DNA of 64,000 nt from the NCBI GenBank assembly GCA_947571655.1, contig CANOYR010000007.1, forward strand, positions 1 through 64,000. Direction: 5' to 3'. The position numbers and the translations under genes were made by a program. The DNA comes from an uncultured Caryophanales bacterium (GTDB lineage Bacteria > Bacillota_I > Bacilli_A > RF39 > UBA660). Below the pieces are notes generated by a model. That model was not told where the DNA came from, searched no databases, and saw only the letters and a list, made by a program, of their open reading frames with translations. Of this stretch, positions 27,787 to 39,516 are shown in pieces (the stretch's first letter is position 1; each line of letters begins with the position of its first letter).

Positions 27787-28269
27787 ATGAGAAATCAAAA
27801 AAATCATGGATTTACATTAATTGAAGTACTTGCAGTACTAGTACTTCTTTCCATCGTACTTGGAATTGGAATTCCTGCTTACTATAGTTATATCAGCAAA
27901 ACAGAAAAAGAATCATATCAAACGGCAGAAAAAAGTATGATTGATTCAGCAATGACGGCAATGCTCGAATGTGTAAATGACCGAGAAAACAGCTTTTGTA
28001 AAAATAAGCATTTGCCAGAAAATGATTATGAATACACTAAAATCACATTAAAAGAATTAATCGAACAAGCTCATATGGGGCGTATTCATGATCCTAAAAA
28101 AAGAAACCGATATTGTGATGAAGAAAATTCCTATGCTTATATTTTAAAAAATCCAGAATCAGATGCAGGGGGATATGCCTATTTTGCTTGTTTAATTTGT
28201 GGAAACTATCATAGTACAGCTTGTGACAACGAAGCATTAAATCGTGCAAAAAGCAATCAAGACGATTAA
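27787..28269 (+). CDS. Type IV prepilin-like protein, small
   Basis: A 160-residue protein with a canonical prepilin N-terminus: MRNQKNHG, then FTLIEVLAVLVLLSIVLGIGIPAYYSY with Glu at +5 and Pro at +22. The body has six cysteines (for example CVNDRENSFC, CLICGNYHSTAC) that could form disulphides. It is the most classic major-pilin-like gene here, comparable to ComGC or GspG. It shares a promoter with the 940-residue prepilin-like gene 24 bp downstream. Confidence 0.9.
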   Translation: MRNQKNHGFTLIEVLAVLVLLSIVLGIGIPAYYSYISKTEKESYQTAEKSMIDSAMTAMLECVNDRENSFCKNKHLPENDYEYTKITLKELIEQAHMGRIHDPKKRNRYCDEENSYAYILKNPESDAGGYAYFACLICGNYHSTACDNEALNRAKSNQDD

Positions 28270-28293
28270 AAATATTTCAAATGGAGGAAAAGT

Positions 28294-31116
28294 GTGAAAA
28301 ATAAAAATGCCTTTACTTTGGTCGAATTATTAGCTACTTTAGTCATCTTAGGAGTCTTATTAGCAATCGCAGTTCCAACGGTTGGTAGGTATTTAAAACA
28401 AGGAAAAAACACCTATTATCACGGACTAGAAACTGACACACTTGCTGCAGGTAGAGATTATTTATTAGATTACAAAAGTTTACTTCCAAGAGAAATTGAA
28501 GGTGTCACTGTAGTAACCTTAAAAGAATTAATTGATAATCATTATATAGATCCACTAAAAGATGAAGATGGAAATGAATGTGATGGAGAAATTTCAGTTG
28601 TAAAAGTAGGAAAGAATGACTATGAATATCACGCATGTTTGTCCTGTGGAAAAAAATATCAATCAGATTCTAAAGAATGTGAAGTGAGCGGAAATAATAA
28701 TACGGATAAAGACTATACAATCAATTTAAATGAAGAATTGGCAACAGTTGTCAAACAAGGAGATTTCCTTAGCCTACCAACTGCAACAGTAATAGAAAAA
28801 GTAGGGGGAGTAGAAACTATCGCAGATGCTTCCTTAGAACCAGTTCCCAGAATGATTGATACTAATGCCCTTGGAAATACAACAGTTACCTGGACTTATC
28901 GTTCTAAAAAAATTACCCGATCTGTTCAAGTAGTCGATTCTGTTGCACCAGTAATTGAATCTTTACGTCTATCTTATTCTAGTGCCTCAGATTACGATGG
29001 GTCGATTACTAATCGAGACTTAGTACTTAAAATTACAGCGAAAGATTATGCTTGTCCTTTAGGTAGTGACTGTAGAAAAAGATATCCAAACTTAGAGGGA
29101 AGTGGAATTTCAGGAATTTATTACAAACAAAAAAATGCTACAGAATGGAACGTTTATGCTACTCAAAAAAATCGTACGACAGTTCCTTTAAAGAATACAC
29201 TATGGGGAGAAATTGAAGTCAAAGTGGTTGATATGAGTGGTAATTCAAGTGAAATTCAAATTCTTCAAATTCAAGTAGATAAATATGCTCCTTTAAAACC
29301 TGAAATCAAATATTTAAAAGGAGAAAATTCTAAGGAGTGGCAAAAAGAAATTCAAATTGAATTAAATGCTATTGATGATGTTGGAATTCGTTATTATGAG
29401 ATTTACAAAGATGATATATTTTATGGAACAACGGGATCTATTTGGATACCACCAAACAATTTTAGTAGTGATAATATCACTTTTCGAGCAATTGATATTT
29501 CTGGAAACAAAGGATCATTTTCTGCTCCTCAAAAAATTCATGTAGATAACGAAGAGCCAAGTGTCCCATTTGTTAATTTAAATGGATATACCTCTGGAGT
29601 TTGGACAAGTCAGGATATTAAACTCAGTTTTAGTGCCAGAGATAATGGAAAAATTGATTACTATGAATATGCTGATTCTGATTATGCAACGACAGGGACT
29701 AAAATCAGCAATCCATGGATATTTACGGAAGATGGAATTTGGACAGTTTATATTCGTGCAATCGACACAGCAGGAAATATAGGTCCATGGTCAAACCAAT
29801 ACATCATCATACTCGACAAAAAAATCCCATCCATCCCAGAAGTTTCTTATTTAAGTGGAGAAAGTTCATCTGCTTGGCAAAATAATATTAGAATTAAACT
29901 AAGTGCTAATGACAATCGTGGAATTCGCTATTACGAAATCTATAAAGATGGCTTATATTATGGAACAACTGGAGAAGTATGGGTTCCACCTAACAACTTC
30001 AGTAGTGAAAATGTAACGTTTCGAGCAGTCGATATTGTAGGAAATAAAGGAGATTTTTCCGTTCCACAAAAAATTCATATGAATACAGAACAACCAACAC
30101 TTTCTGAATCATACTGGGGAAGTGTAACAAATAAACTTGCTCCTTTGTATATTAAAGTTACAGATTGTCCATCTGGAATCAATCGAATTCAATGTCAAAC
30201 CTCAACAAGTGATGGAGGATTCAATAACTGGGAATGGGTAAACGCCGTTTGGGATTCTAGTGAAAATGCATATCGATGTGATATTACTCCAGAAACCTTT
30301 GGGCACTATAATCAAACATATTTAACAAATATATATATATATGATAATATTGGCCATGGTGGCTACTATACACAACACAGTATAACAATTCCAGGGCTCA
30401 CTTACAAATTATCACAAGCAGCCAAAACTGGAGATTATGTAATGTATAAGCCTCCTTCTACTAATTATCAAAGTCCAAAATCATTAAACGGTAATTCCAA
30501 TCAAACCATCAATCCTAGCAATTATACTGGTCTTTGGCAAGTACTATATAACAATAGCAACTATGGATTACAAATTGTAAGCTCTGAAGTAACTGCACAA
30601 TTATCCATTTATGGATATACAGGAATGAATAATATTTACAGTACTCTAAATAATGCCGCAAGTGCTTATATGGACGGAATCTATGCAATTTCTGCACGTC
30701 ATATCGGAACCAATCCTTCCAACCCAAATGACCCATCTGATTGGTGTTACCTGGAAGGAGAACCCGTAAAATGCTCAGAGAAAACAGTATATCTTACCGA
30801 TTTAAATGCACTGAAAAATGCAAGAAGTCAGAATGCAAATGGAATTGCAGCAACAAACAAAGATTATTTTTTAGTTAGTCGCCAGAATTTTACCTGTAAT
30901 CCAACCACAGAAGAAGAAGATAAAACATCAACAACCAATTGCTATTGTATTACGGATTCAAGAACTCAAAATGGATTATTAAAAGCACAATGCCCTGTTA
31001 CCTATCCAAATGAAAAAAGAATCACAAATGGAATCCGTCCTGTAATTACCTTAAGCAATGAAACATTGGTAATTGGAAACGGAACTTTCAGTAATCCTTA
31101 TGTGATTCAATATTAA
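28294..31116 (+). CDS. Giant prepilin-like surface protein with Ig-like repeats
   Basis: A 940-residue protein. The N-terminus MKNKNAFTLVELLATLVILGVLLAIAVPTVGRY is prepilin-like, with Ala instead of Gly at the cleavage site. Residues about 40-130 repeat the small pilin's body pattern. Residues about 225-600 contain several bacterial Ig-like units; two are close copies (IRYYEIYKDDIFYGTTGSIW and IRYYEIYKDGLYYGTTGEVW). The C-terminal third (about 690-940) ends GIRPVITLSNETLVIGNGTF, a pattern seen in uncharacterised Firmicutes surface domains. It is probably an adhesin carried on the pilus or envelope. The start is GTG behind GGAGG. A terminator follows. Confidence 0.85.
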   Translation: MKNKNAFTLVELLATLVILGVLLAIAVPTVGRYLKQGKNTYYHGLETDTLAAGRDYLLDYKSLLPREIEGVTVVTLKELIDNHYIDPLKDEDGNECDGEISVVKVGKNDYEYHACLSCGKKYQSDSKECEVSGNNNTDKDYTINLNEELATVVKQGDFLSLPTATVIEKVGGVETIADASLEPVPRMIDTNALGNTTVTWTYRSKKITRSVQVVDSVAPVIESLRLSYSSASDYDGSITNRDLVLKITAKDYACPLGSDCRKRYPNLEGSGISGIYYKQKNATEWNVYATQKNRTTVPLKNTLWGEIEVKVVDMSGNSSEIQILQIQVDKYAPLKPEIKYLKGENSKEWQKEIQIELNAIDDVGIRYYEIYKDDIFYGTTGSIWIPPNNFSSDNITFRAIDISGNKGSFSAPQKIHVDNEEPSVPFVNLNGYTSGVWTSQDIKLSFSARDNGKIDYYEYADSDYATTGTKISNPWIFTEDGIWTVYIRAIDTAGNIGPWSNQYIIILDKKIPSIPEVSYLSGESSSAWQNNIRIKLSANDNRGIRYYEIYKDGLYYGTTGEVWVPPNNFSSENVTFRAVDIVGNKGDFSVPQKIHMNTEQPTLSESYWGSVTNKLAPLYIKVTDCPSGINRIQCQTSTSDGGFNNWEWVNAVWDSSENAYRCDITPETFGHYNQTYLTNIYIYDNIGHGGYYTQHSITIPGLTYKLSQAAKTGDYVMYKPPSTNYQSPKSLNGNSNQTINPSNYTGLWQVLYNNSNYGLQIVSSEVTAQLSIYGYTGMNNIYSTLNNAASAYMDGIYAISARHIGTNPSNPNDPSDWCYLEGEPVKCSEKTVYLTDLNALKNARSQNANGIAATNKDYFLVSRQNFTCNPTTEEEDKTSTTNCYCITDSRTQNGLLKAQCPVTYPNEKRITNGIRPVITLSNETLVIGNGTFSNPYVIQY

Positions 31117-31122
31117 AGAGTT

Positions 31123-31146
31123 GTGATAAAAATCACGGCTTTTTTA
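31123..31146 (+). terminator. Terminator after the giant prepilin gene
   Basis: GTGAT (31123-31127) pairs with ATCAC (31132-31136), followed by GGC and six T residues. Confidence 0.7.
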
Positions 31147-31181
31147 ATTCAAATAAGAAAAAAATAAAAACTTTCAAAAAA

Positions 31182-31209
31182 TTAGCACTCATATATTGAC
31201 AATTGCTAA
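31182..31209. promoter_or_regulatory. CIRCE-like operator 1 (HrcA site)
   Basis: Left half TTAGCACTC (31182-31190) matches the CIRCE half-site exactly; the right half AATTGCTAA (31201-31209) has two mismatches and the spacer is 10 instead of 9. It covers the -35 box of the hrcA promoter. Confidence 0.7.
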
Positions 31210-31224
31210 CCATAATAATATAAT
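31196..31224 (+). promoter_or_regulatory. Consensus sigma-A promoter of the hrcA-grpE-dnaK operon
   Basis: A perfect TTGACA (31196-31201), 17-bp spacer and perfect TATAAT (31219-31224). The expected transcription start, near 31231, falls in the second operator. Confidence 0.92.
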
Positions 31225-31228
31225 GATA

Positions 31229-31255
31229 TTGGCACTTGAAAAAAGATAGTGCTAG
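31229..31255. promoter_or_regulatory. CIRCE-like operator 2 (HrcA site)
   Basis: TTGGCACTT-N9-TAGTGCTAG: the spacing matches CIRCE exactly and 14 of 18 half-site bases match the consensus TTAGCACTC-N9-GAGTGCTAA. It ends in the hrcA ribosome site. Confidence 0.8.
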
Positions 31256-31264
31256 GAGGTGTTT

Positions 31265-32258
31265 ATGCTTACAGAAAGACAAAAAGAAATTCTAAAATTA
31301 ATTGTACTAAATTATATTCAACTAGCAAAACCCGTAGGATCAAAACTACTATGTAAGCGTCTAAACTGTTCTAGTGCTACAGTTCGAAGTGAGATGGCAA
31401 TATTAGAAGATTGGGAACTTTTAGAAAAAACACATACTTCATCTGGAAGAATTCCAAGTGAAAAAGGATACCGGTATTATGTTGATTATTTAATGAATCC
31501 CAAAGAAATCAATGGCGAAGATATGCTAAAGCTTCAGATTATTTTTAAAAATAACGAATTAGAGCTGAGTGATTGCTTAAATCAAAGTTTAAAATTAATT
31601 GCGGAAATGACTTCTTACACTTCCATTGTTTTGGGAAAAACAAGTCATGATAACCATTTAAAAGAAGTCAATGTCGTTCCTTTCAATGATTCCGATATGA
31701 TAGCAATCGTCATTACAGATAAAGGCCATGTCGAACATAAAAAAATATCATTTAAAAATGTATCTTTAGAAGAAATAAAAAGGACAGTTACTTTAATTAA
31801 CGATTTAATTGTAGGAACTCCCATTGATGAAGTTAGTAGTAAACTAGAATTTGAAATCAAACCAATCATTGGCCGTTATGTAAAGGAGCATGAATTAGTC
31901 TACAATACATTTTATCAAGTGTTTCAAGATTTTTCTAATAAAAATATCAATGTAGTAGGGAAAAATAATATTTTAAAACAACCTGAGTTTAATAGCATTG
32001 ATAAAATTAAAAACATCTTTGGAAAACTAGAAGATACCAACCTATTAACAAATATTGAAACTGATAACAACGATATTAAAGTTTATATTGGAAAAGAAAA
32101 CAAGTTAGATGAAGATGTTACCATCGTTCAGACAAAGTATCGTACCCCTTCTCAAGAAGGAACAATCGCTATTGTTGGTCCAAAAAGAATGGACTATGAA
32201 CGAGTAGTATCACTTCTTGAATTCATCAAGAAGAATATAGAAGATAAGGAAGATGATT

Positions 32259-32266
<8 letters not shown>
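31265..32266 (+). CDS. hrcA: Heat-inducible transcription repressor HrcA
   Basis: A 333-residue HrcA. The winged-helix DNA-binding domain is at the N-terminus (MLTERQKEILKLIVLNYIQLAKPVGSKLLC...SSATVRSEMAILE), followed by HTSSGRIPSEKGYRYYVDYLM, the family signature. The C-terminal GTIAIVGPKRMDYERVVSLLEFI is also typical. HrcA represses chaperone genes through CIRCE and is kept active by GroEL. The ATG at 31265 is chosen because AGGAGG (31254-31259) ends 5 bases before it; a GTG at 31259 lies in the site. The two CIRCE-like sites upstream imply autoregulation. Confidence 0.97.
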
Positions 32267-34714
<2,448 letters not shown>

Positions 34715-34731
34715 AAGAGTAGTGAAGTAAA

Positions 34732-34765
34732 CTAAGTTCTAGAATTCCTAGGACTTAGTTGTTTA
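34732..34765 (+). terminator. Weak terminator or attenuator between dnaK and pepF
   Basis: CTAAGTTCTAG (34732-34742) pairs with CTAGGACTTAG (34748-34758) with one wobble; the following sequence is T-rich but short. Confidence 0.5.
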
Positions 34766-34781
34766 TTATAAGGAGAATACG

Positions 34782-36575
34782 ATGAAAAAAGAAATATTGC
34801 GCAGTGAACAAAAAAAAGAAACTACCTGGGATCTTGAGAAAGTATACAAAAATACAAATGACTATGAGAAAGACTATGAAAGAGTAAAAATACTAATAGA
34901 AGAGTTATCATCCTATAAAGGACATTTACTAGACTGTGGGAAAAATCTATTAGATTTTCTTCAAAAAAGTGAAGAAGCAGAAAGATTAATTTGCAAACTA
35001 GGTACTTATGCACTTCGGAAATATGATGAAGATATTTCCAATATAGAGAGCCAAACACTAGCTGGGAAATTTGAACAATTAGAAGCTAATTATCAAGAAA
35101 ACACTGCTTTTTTTACACCAGAACTTTTAAAAGAAGATTTTAGTGTGATTGAAAAAGAAATCAAAGAAGAACCTAAACTATTAGAACATAAACTATTATT
35201 AGAACGTATTTTTAGAAATAAACCTTATACACTATCAGAAAAAGAAGAAAAAATATTATCTTCTTTACAAGTAGCCCTTACTACTAATAAAAAAGTAGCT
35301 GGTATCATTCGAAATTCAGAATTACAATTTGGTACGATTTGTGATGAAGATGGAGAAGAAGTACATTTAAGTAATGAAAATTTCTTAATTTATAATAAAA
35401 GTCAAAATCGTAGAGTTCGAAAAGATGCCTTTATGACAATGTACAAATCCTATGAAAAATATAAAGAAACATTAACTGAAACCCTACAAGGATATGTAGC
35501 ATCAGTATCTACAATTAATCGAATCCGAGGATTTCAGAATAGTAAAGAAGCAAGTCTTTTTTATAACCGAGTTTCTTCTAAAATTTATGATAATTTAATT
35601 AAAACAGTTCATAAGAAAATGGATGTCATGCATCATTATATTTCATTAAAGAAAAAAGTATTAGGATTTCAAGATTTTTCACTATATGATACATATGTAA
35701 ACTTAGAACCACAGGCAAATAAAAAATATACATTTGAGGAAGCAAAAAAGATTGTATTAGACGTTGTAAGTGTCTTTGGAGAAGATTATACCTCTACCAT
35801 TCAACGTGCTTTTTCTGAGCGCTGGATTGATGTTTATCCCAACAAGGGAAAACGAGGAGGTGCATATTCCGCAGGTAGTTACGATACTGTTCCCTATGTA
35901 CTCTTAAATTTTCAGGGAGATTATCACGATGTATCTACTTTAGCGCATGAACTTGGACATTCTATGCATACCTATTATTCCACTCAAAATAATTTATACA
36001 ATTATAGTAATTATAAAATATTTGTTGCCGAAGTTGCGTCAACAGTAAATGAGATGTTATTAAATTACTATATGTTAGATCATTTAGAAGATAAAGGTGA
36101 AAAAAGAGTCATTTTAAGTGAAATGATGGATTTATTTAAATCGACAATATATCGTCAAACGATGTTTAGTGAGTTTGAAGACTTTGTATTTACAACTTAT
36201 GAAAAAACAGGGGTATTAACAAATCAAATTCTTTGTGATAAGTATTACGAACTAAATAAAGAATACTTTGGAAATCAAGTAGATGTGAGTGAAGAAATTC
36301 GTTATGAATGGGAAAGAGTCCCTCATTTCTATTATAATTTCTACGTATATCAATATGCAACAGGACTATCTGCTGCTTGTTACATCGTAAATCGAATTCG
36401 AAATAAAGAAAAAAATGCAGTCGAAGATTACCTAAAATTTTTAAGTACTGGAGACTCCTTAGATCCTGTAGAAGAACTAAAGGTTGCAGGAGTCGATATG
36501 GAAAGCAGTGAGGTAATTGAGCAAGCTTTAGATATGTTTGATGATCTCATTAAACAATATGAAAACTTATTATAA
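34782..36575 (+). CDS. pepF: Oligoendopeptidase F
   Basis: A 597-residue M3 family zinc metallopeptidase. The active site [12 protein letters not shown] sits around residue 390, with the third ligand Glu in [14 protein letters not shown] downstream. The family cleaves short peptides in the cytosol. It lies between dnaK and dnaJ, a position not used for pepF in Bacillus, and is separated from dnaK by a hairpin and from dnaJ by 16 bp. It may be read with dnaJ from the heat-shock operon. Confidence 0.95.
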   Translation: MKKEILRSEQKKETTWDLEKVYKNTNDYEKDYERVKILIEELSSYKGHLLDCGKNLLDFLQKSEEAERLICKLGTYALRKYDEDISNIESQTLAGKFEQLEANYQENTAFFTPELLKEDFSVIEKEIKEEPKLLEHKLLLERIFRNKPYTLSEKEEKILSSLQVALTTNKKVAGIIRNSELQFGTICDEDGEEVHLSNENFLIYNKSQNRRVRKDAFMTMYKSYEKYKETLTETLQGYVASVSTINRIRGFQNSKEASLFYNRVSSKIYDNLIKTVHKKMDVMHHYISLKKKVLGFQDFSLYDTYVNLEPQANKKYTFEEAKKIVLDVVSVFGEDYTSTIQRAFSERWIDVYPNKGKRGGAYSAGSYDTVPYVLLNFQGDYHDVSTLAHELGHSMHTYYSTQNNLYNYSNYKIFVAEVASTVNEMLLNYYMLDHLEDKGEKRVILSEMMDLFKSTIYRQTMFSEFEDFVFTTYEKTGVLTNQILCDKYYELNKEYFGNQVDVSEEIRYEWERVPHFYYNFYVYQYATGLSAACYIVNRIRNKEKNAVEDYLKFLSTGDSLDPVEELKVAGVDMESSEVIEQALDMFDDLIKQYENLL

Positions 36576-36591
36576 TAGAGAAGGTGGTAAA

Positions 36592-37704
36592 ATGGAAAAA
36601 AGAGATTATTATGAAGTGTTAGGAATCGAAAAATCAGCTTCTCAGGATGAAATAAAATCGGCATTTCGAAAACTTGCCAAAAAATATCATCCCGATGTAA
36701 ATAAAGAAGCAGATGCAGAAGAAAAATTTAAAGAAATTCAAGAAGCCTATGCGATTCTGTCAGATGAAGAGAAAAGGAAACAATATGATCAATTTGGTCA
36801 TGCTGCCTTCCAAGGAGGAGGAGGTGCTGGTGGCTTCGGAGGCTTTGATTTTTCTGGATTTGATTATGAAGATATTTTTGATAATATCTTCGGTGGTTTT
36901 GGAGACTTTGGAGGTCGCAGCAAAGGAAATCGAGCATCCAAAGGAAACGATTCTTTAATTCGGATGAAACTCTCCTTCGAAGAAGCTGTCTATGGTACTA
37001 AAAAAGACATTGAACTTGATATAATTGATCAATGCAACGAATGTAAAGGAAAAGGAGGATTTCAGGAAACAACTTGTGATAAATGCCATGGGAGTGGAAC
37101 AATTACAAGTGAACAAAGAACCATTTTTGGAAGTTTTCTTTCCAAAACTACCTGTAATAATTGTGGTGGAACAGGAAAAACATATAAAAAGAAATGTACA
37201 AAATGTAATGGAAATGGTCGCATTAAAGTCAAAAAAACATTAGAGGTAAAAGTTCCTGCTGGTGTTGATAATGGAAATCGACTTCGTCTATCTGGAAAAG
37301 GTTCTGCAGGCACTAATGGAGGTCCTAATGGAGATTTGTATATCGAATTTAGTGTATCAGAACATAATTTCTATGTTCGAGATGGAGATGATATTTACTT
37401 AGAAACTCCAATTACAATTGTAGAAGCCATCCTAGGAACAAAAAAAGAAATTCCCACACTCTATGGAAATGTTGTTTTAACGATTCCAGAAGGAAGCGAA
37501 TCAGGAGATAAACATCGAATTAAAGGAAAGGGAATTCATAATGACTCTTCTAGAAGAAAAGGAGATATGTACATTGTACTAAAGGTAGTTACACCAAAAA
37601 AACTAAGCAAAGAACAGAAAAAAATAATTGAACAACTTAAAACAACAGATTTAATAGATGGAGAAATAAAAAAATTCAATCAGTTTGTGAAAGCAAATGA
37701 TTAA
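36592..37704 (+). CDS. dnaJ: Chaperone DnaJ (Hsp40)
   Basis: A 370-residue type I Hsp40: J domain with the HPD motif ([12 protein letters not shown]), a Gly/Phe-rich linker, four zinc-finger repeats ([32 protein letters not shown]) and the C-terminal client-binding domains. The ATG at 36592 is used because the J domain starts there ([11 protein letters not shown]) and GAAGGTGG precedes it; the frame is open upstream but not conserved. A terminator follows. Confidence 0.98.
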   Translation: MEKRDYYEVLGIEKSASQDEIKSAFRKLAKKYHPDVNKEADAEEKFKEIQEAYAILSDEEKRKQYDQFGHAAFQGGGGAGGFGGFDFSGFDYEDIFDNIFGGFGDFGGRSKGNRASKGNDSLIRMKLSFEEAVYGTKKDIELDIIDQCNECKGKGGFQETTCDKCHGSGTITSEQRTIFGSFLSKTTCNNCGGTGKTYKKKCTKCNGNGRIKVKKTLEVKVPAGVDNGNRLRLSGKGSAGTNGGPNGDLYIEFSVSEHNFYVRDGDDIYLETPITIVEAILGTKKEIPTLYGNVVLTIPEGSESGDKHRIKGKGIHNDSSRRKGDMYIVLKVVTPKKLSKEQKKIIEQLKTTDLIDGEIKKFNQFVKAND

Positions 37705-37711
37705 AAAAAAG

Positions 37712-37745
37712 AAAAGATTTTGTTGCATTACAAAAATCTTTTTTA
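37712..37745 (+). terminator. Terminator after dnaJ
   Basis: AAAAGATTTTGT (37712-37723) pairs with ACAAAAATCTTTT (37730-37742) with one bulge, then a T-tract. Confidence 0.75.
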
Positions 37746-37771
37746 TTATCTCAAAAACAAAAAAATTTTCC

Positions 37772-37800
37772 TTGCTTTTATTAGTGTTTTGTAGTATAAT
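37772..37800 (+). promoter_or_regulatory. Sigma-A promoter of LRR gene 1
   Basis: TTGCTT (37772-37777), 17-bp spacer, TATAAT (37795-37800); the gene starts at 37830 behind AAAGGGGGA. Confidence 0.8.
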
Positions 37801-37829
37801 AAGCCTTAATTTTTAAAGGGGGATTTTAT

Positions 37830-39365
37830 ATGAAACTTAAAAATTTTAAAAGTTCAACAGCTTTAATTGGACTCGCTTTGAGTTTAACACTAACTGGTTA
37901 TAATACTGACAATCAAAATAATGAAACAAAAATATCAATAGAAACTGAAGATAATTTTAACGAAATTGAATTTTCTTCTGACTTAGAAGTAGAGAAAGAG
38001 AATCAAAAGTTATCGAAAAAAAACAGAAATATCAAATTAAAAAATTCAAATAACTCGAAGAAGGAAACTATCACTGCTGCTGATATCTTAGGAGATATGG
38101 TAAATATCAAAAAAGTAACAATTTCTAGGGAAAAAACAAATAATCGATATTATATAGAGTTTACCAGTGATAAAGATATTTATTATAGTGTATTAGAAAA
38201 TGATATAGAAGCACTTAAAAACCTACTTTTTGTTTTACCATATACAAAATGTAAATCGTTAACATTACAAAGCTGTGATGATTTAGAGATTCTAAACAGT
38301 ATTTCTAATAAAGAACAATTTACAACATTAACCATTATAGATTCTGATTCAAAAGAAATGAATGGGCTTGAATCCTTTTCTAATCTAGAAGAATTAAATG
38401 TTTTATTTTGTAGTAATCTTTCAGATATAAAAGCAATCGGTCAACTGGAAAAATTAAAAAAATTACAAATTAGGGGAACTCACATTTCAGATATTACAGC
38501 ACTTTCTAATTTATCAAATTTAGAAAATGCAGACTTAATAAATAATGAAATTTCAGATATTACATCACTAAAAAAACTAGAATCTCTAAACTCTGTTTCT
38601 TTATTCTATAATAATTTTACGAATACTAATCAACTTCAATTTCTTGTTGAAAAAAAGATTATTACAGAAAATGAATTGAATAATATATTAAATGCATCTT
38701 TAAAAAGTGATAAAATGTTGGTATCAGAAAATGCAAAAGAAAATTCAAAAAACAAATGTTTAGCCATCTATGAATTAGATAAGAATCAATATTTTCTAGA
38801 AGTAACCTCAAATGATGGAGAAGTTCTTTCTTTCACACAAATAGAAAAAGAAAAATTAACAGAACCTCTAATCTTTTTCGAAGATACCTATCAAGAAATA
38901 TCGTTATATTTTTGTAAAGACTCAAATATTTTAAATAGATTACTACATCCAGAAGAAATATCTGAACTTCACTGTCAGAATTGCGATTTTAATGAATTAA
39001 AAAATATGGATTACTTTTCTAATTTAAAAACTTTACGTATTAGTAATTGTGAAAATTTTTCTGATATTTCTTCTTTAGAATCTTTAAAAAACTTAGAATC
39101 TGTATCAATTTTTAACAGTCAAATTACAAACCTTGAATCACTTGCCAATTTACAAAAAATATCTAACTTAAGCTTAGTAGAAAATAAAATTAATGATATT
39201 AGTCCATTAATTGAATTACCGAATTTAAAATACTTAAATGTAGATTACAATTATATTTCTACAGATTCTTCTATTTTATCAGAATTCTTAGACAAGGGAA
39301 TAGTAATTTGTATTAATCATCAAAAAGAAAAAGAAACTGTCAAACAATTATTACCAAATAACTAA
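37830..39365 (+). CDS. Leucine-rich-repeat surface protein 1, lipobox lacking Cys
   Basis: A 511-residue exported LRR protein. The N-terminus MKLKNFKSSTALIGLALSLTLTGYNTDN looks like a lipoprotein signal peptide, but the lipobox Cys is Tyr (LTGY, codon TAT). Two internalin-like LRR blocks follow, about residues 170-270 (LEELNVLFCSNLSDI, LKKLQIRGTHISDI) and about 370-490 (LKTLRISNCENFSDI, LSLVENKINDI). Each block opens with a similar ISREKTNNRYYIEFTSDK-type lead. It may mediate surface interactions. It has a paralogue immediately downstream and its own promoter. Confidence 0.85.
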   Translation: MKLKNFKSSTALIGLALSLTLTGYNTDNQNNETKISIETEDNFNEIEFSSDLEVEKENQKLSKKNRNIKLKNSNNSKKETITAADILGDMVNIKKVTISREKTNNRYYIEFTSDKDIYYSVLENDIEALKNLLFVLPYTKCKSLTLQSCDDLEILNSISNKEQFTTLTIIDSDSKEMNGLESFSNLEELNVLFCSNLSDIKAIGQLEKLKKLQIRGTHISDITALSNLSNLENADLINNEISDITSLKKLESLNSVSLFYNNFTNTNQLQFLVEKKIITENELNNILNASLKSDKMLVSENAKENSKNKCLAIYELDKNQYFLEVTSNDGEVLSFTQIEKEKLTEPLIFFEDTYQEISLYFCKDSNILNRLLHPEEISELHCQNCDFNELKNMDYFSNLKTLRISNCENFSDISSLESLKNLESVSIFNSQITNLESLANLQKISNLSLVENKINDISPLIELPNLKYLNVDYNYISTDSSILSEFLDKGIVICINHQKEKETVKQLLPNN

Positions 39366-39454
39366 GTACAACTTCCTAACTTGTAATTACAAATGATTAT
39401 ATTTGCATAATATAACATGACATTATCGTAAAATACTAATATTTATATAATTGC

Positions 39455-39483
39455 TTGCACATTTTCTAAAAATATGATATAAT
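39455..39483 (+). promoter_or_regulatory. Sigma-A promoter of LRR gene 2
   Basis: TTGCAC (39455-39460), 17-bp spacer, TATAAT (39478-39483). The predicted transcript starts after the ATG at 39484, so that upstream codon cannot be the start. Confidence 0.85.
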
Positions 39484-39516
39484 ATGAACCGTTTAAAGAA
39501 AGAAGGGGGATTTTTA

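Noticed and set aside
36538-36591. Upstream extension of dnaJ into the end of pepF
   Set aside because: The J domain starts at 36592 with a ribosome site; the extension is out of frame with pepF and not conserved in the family.
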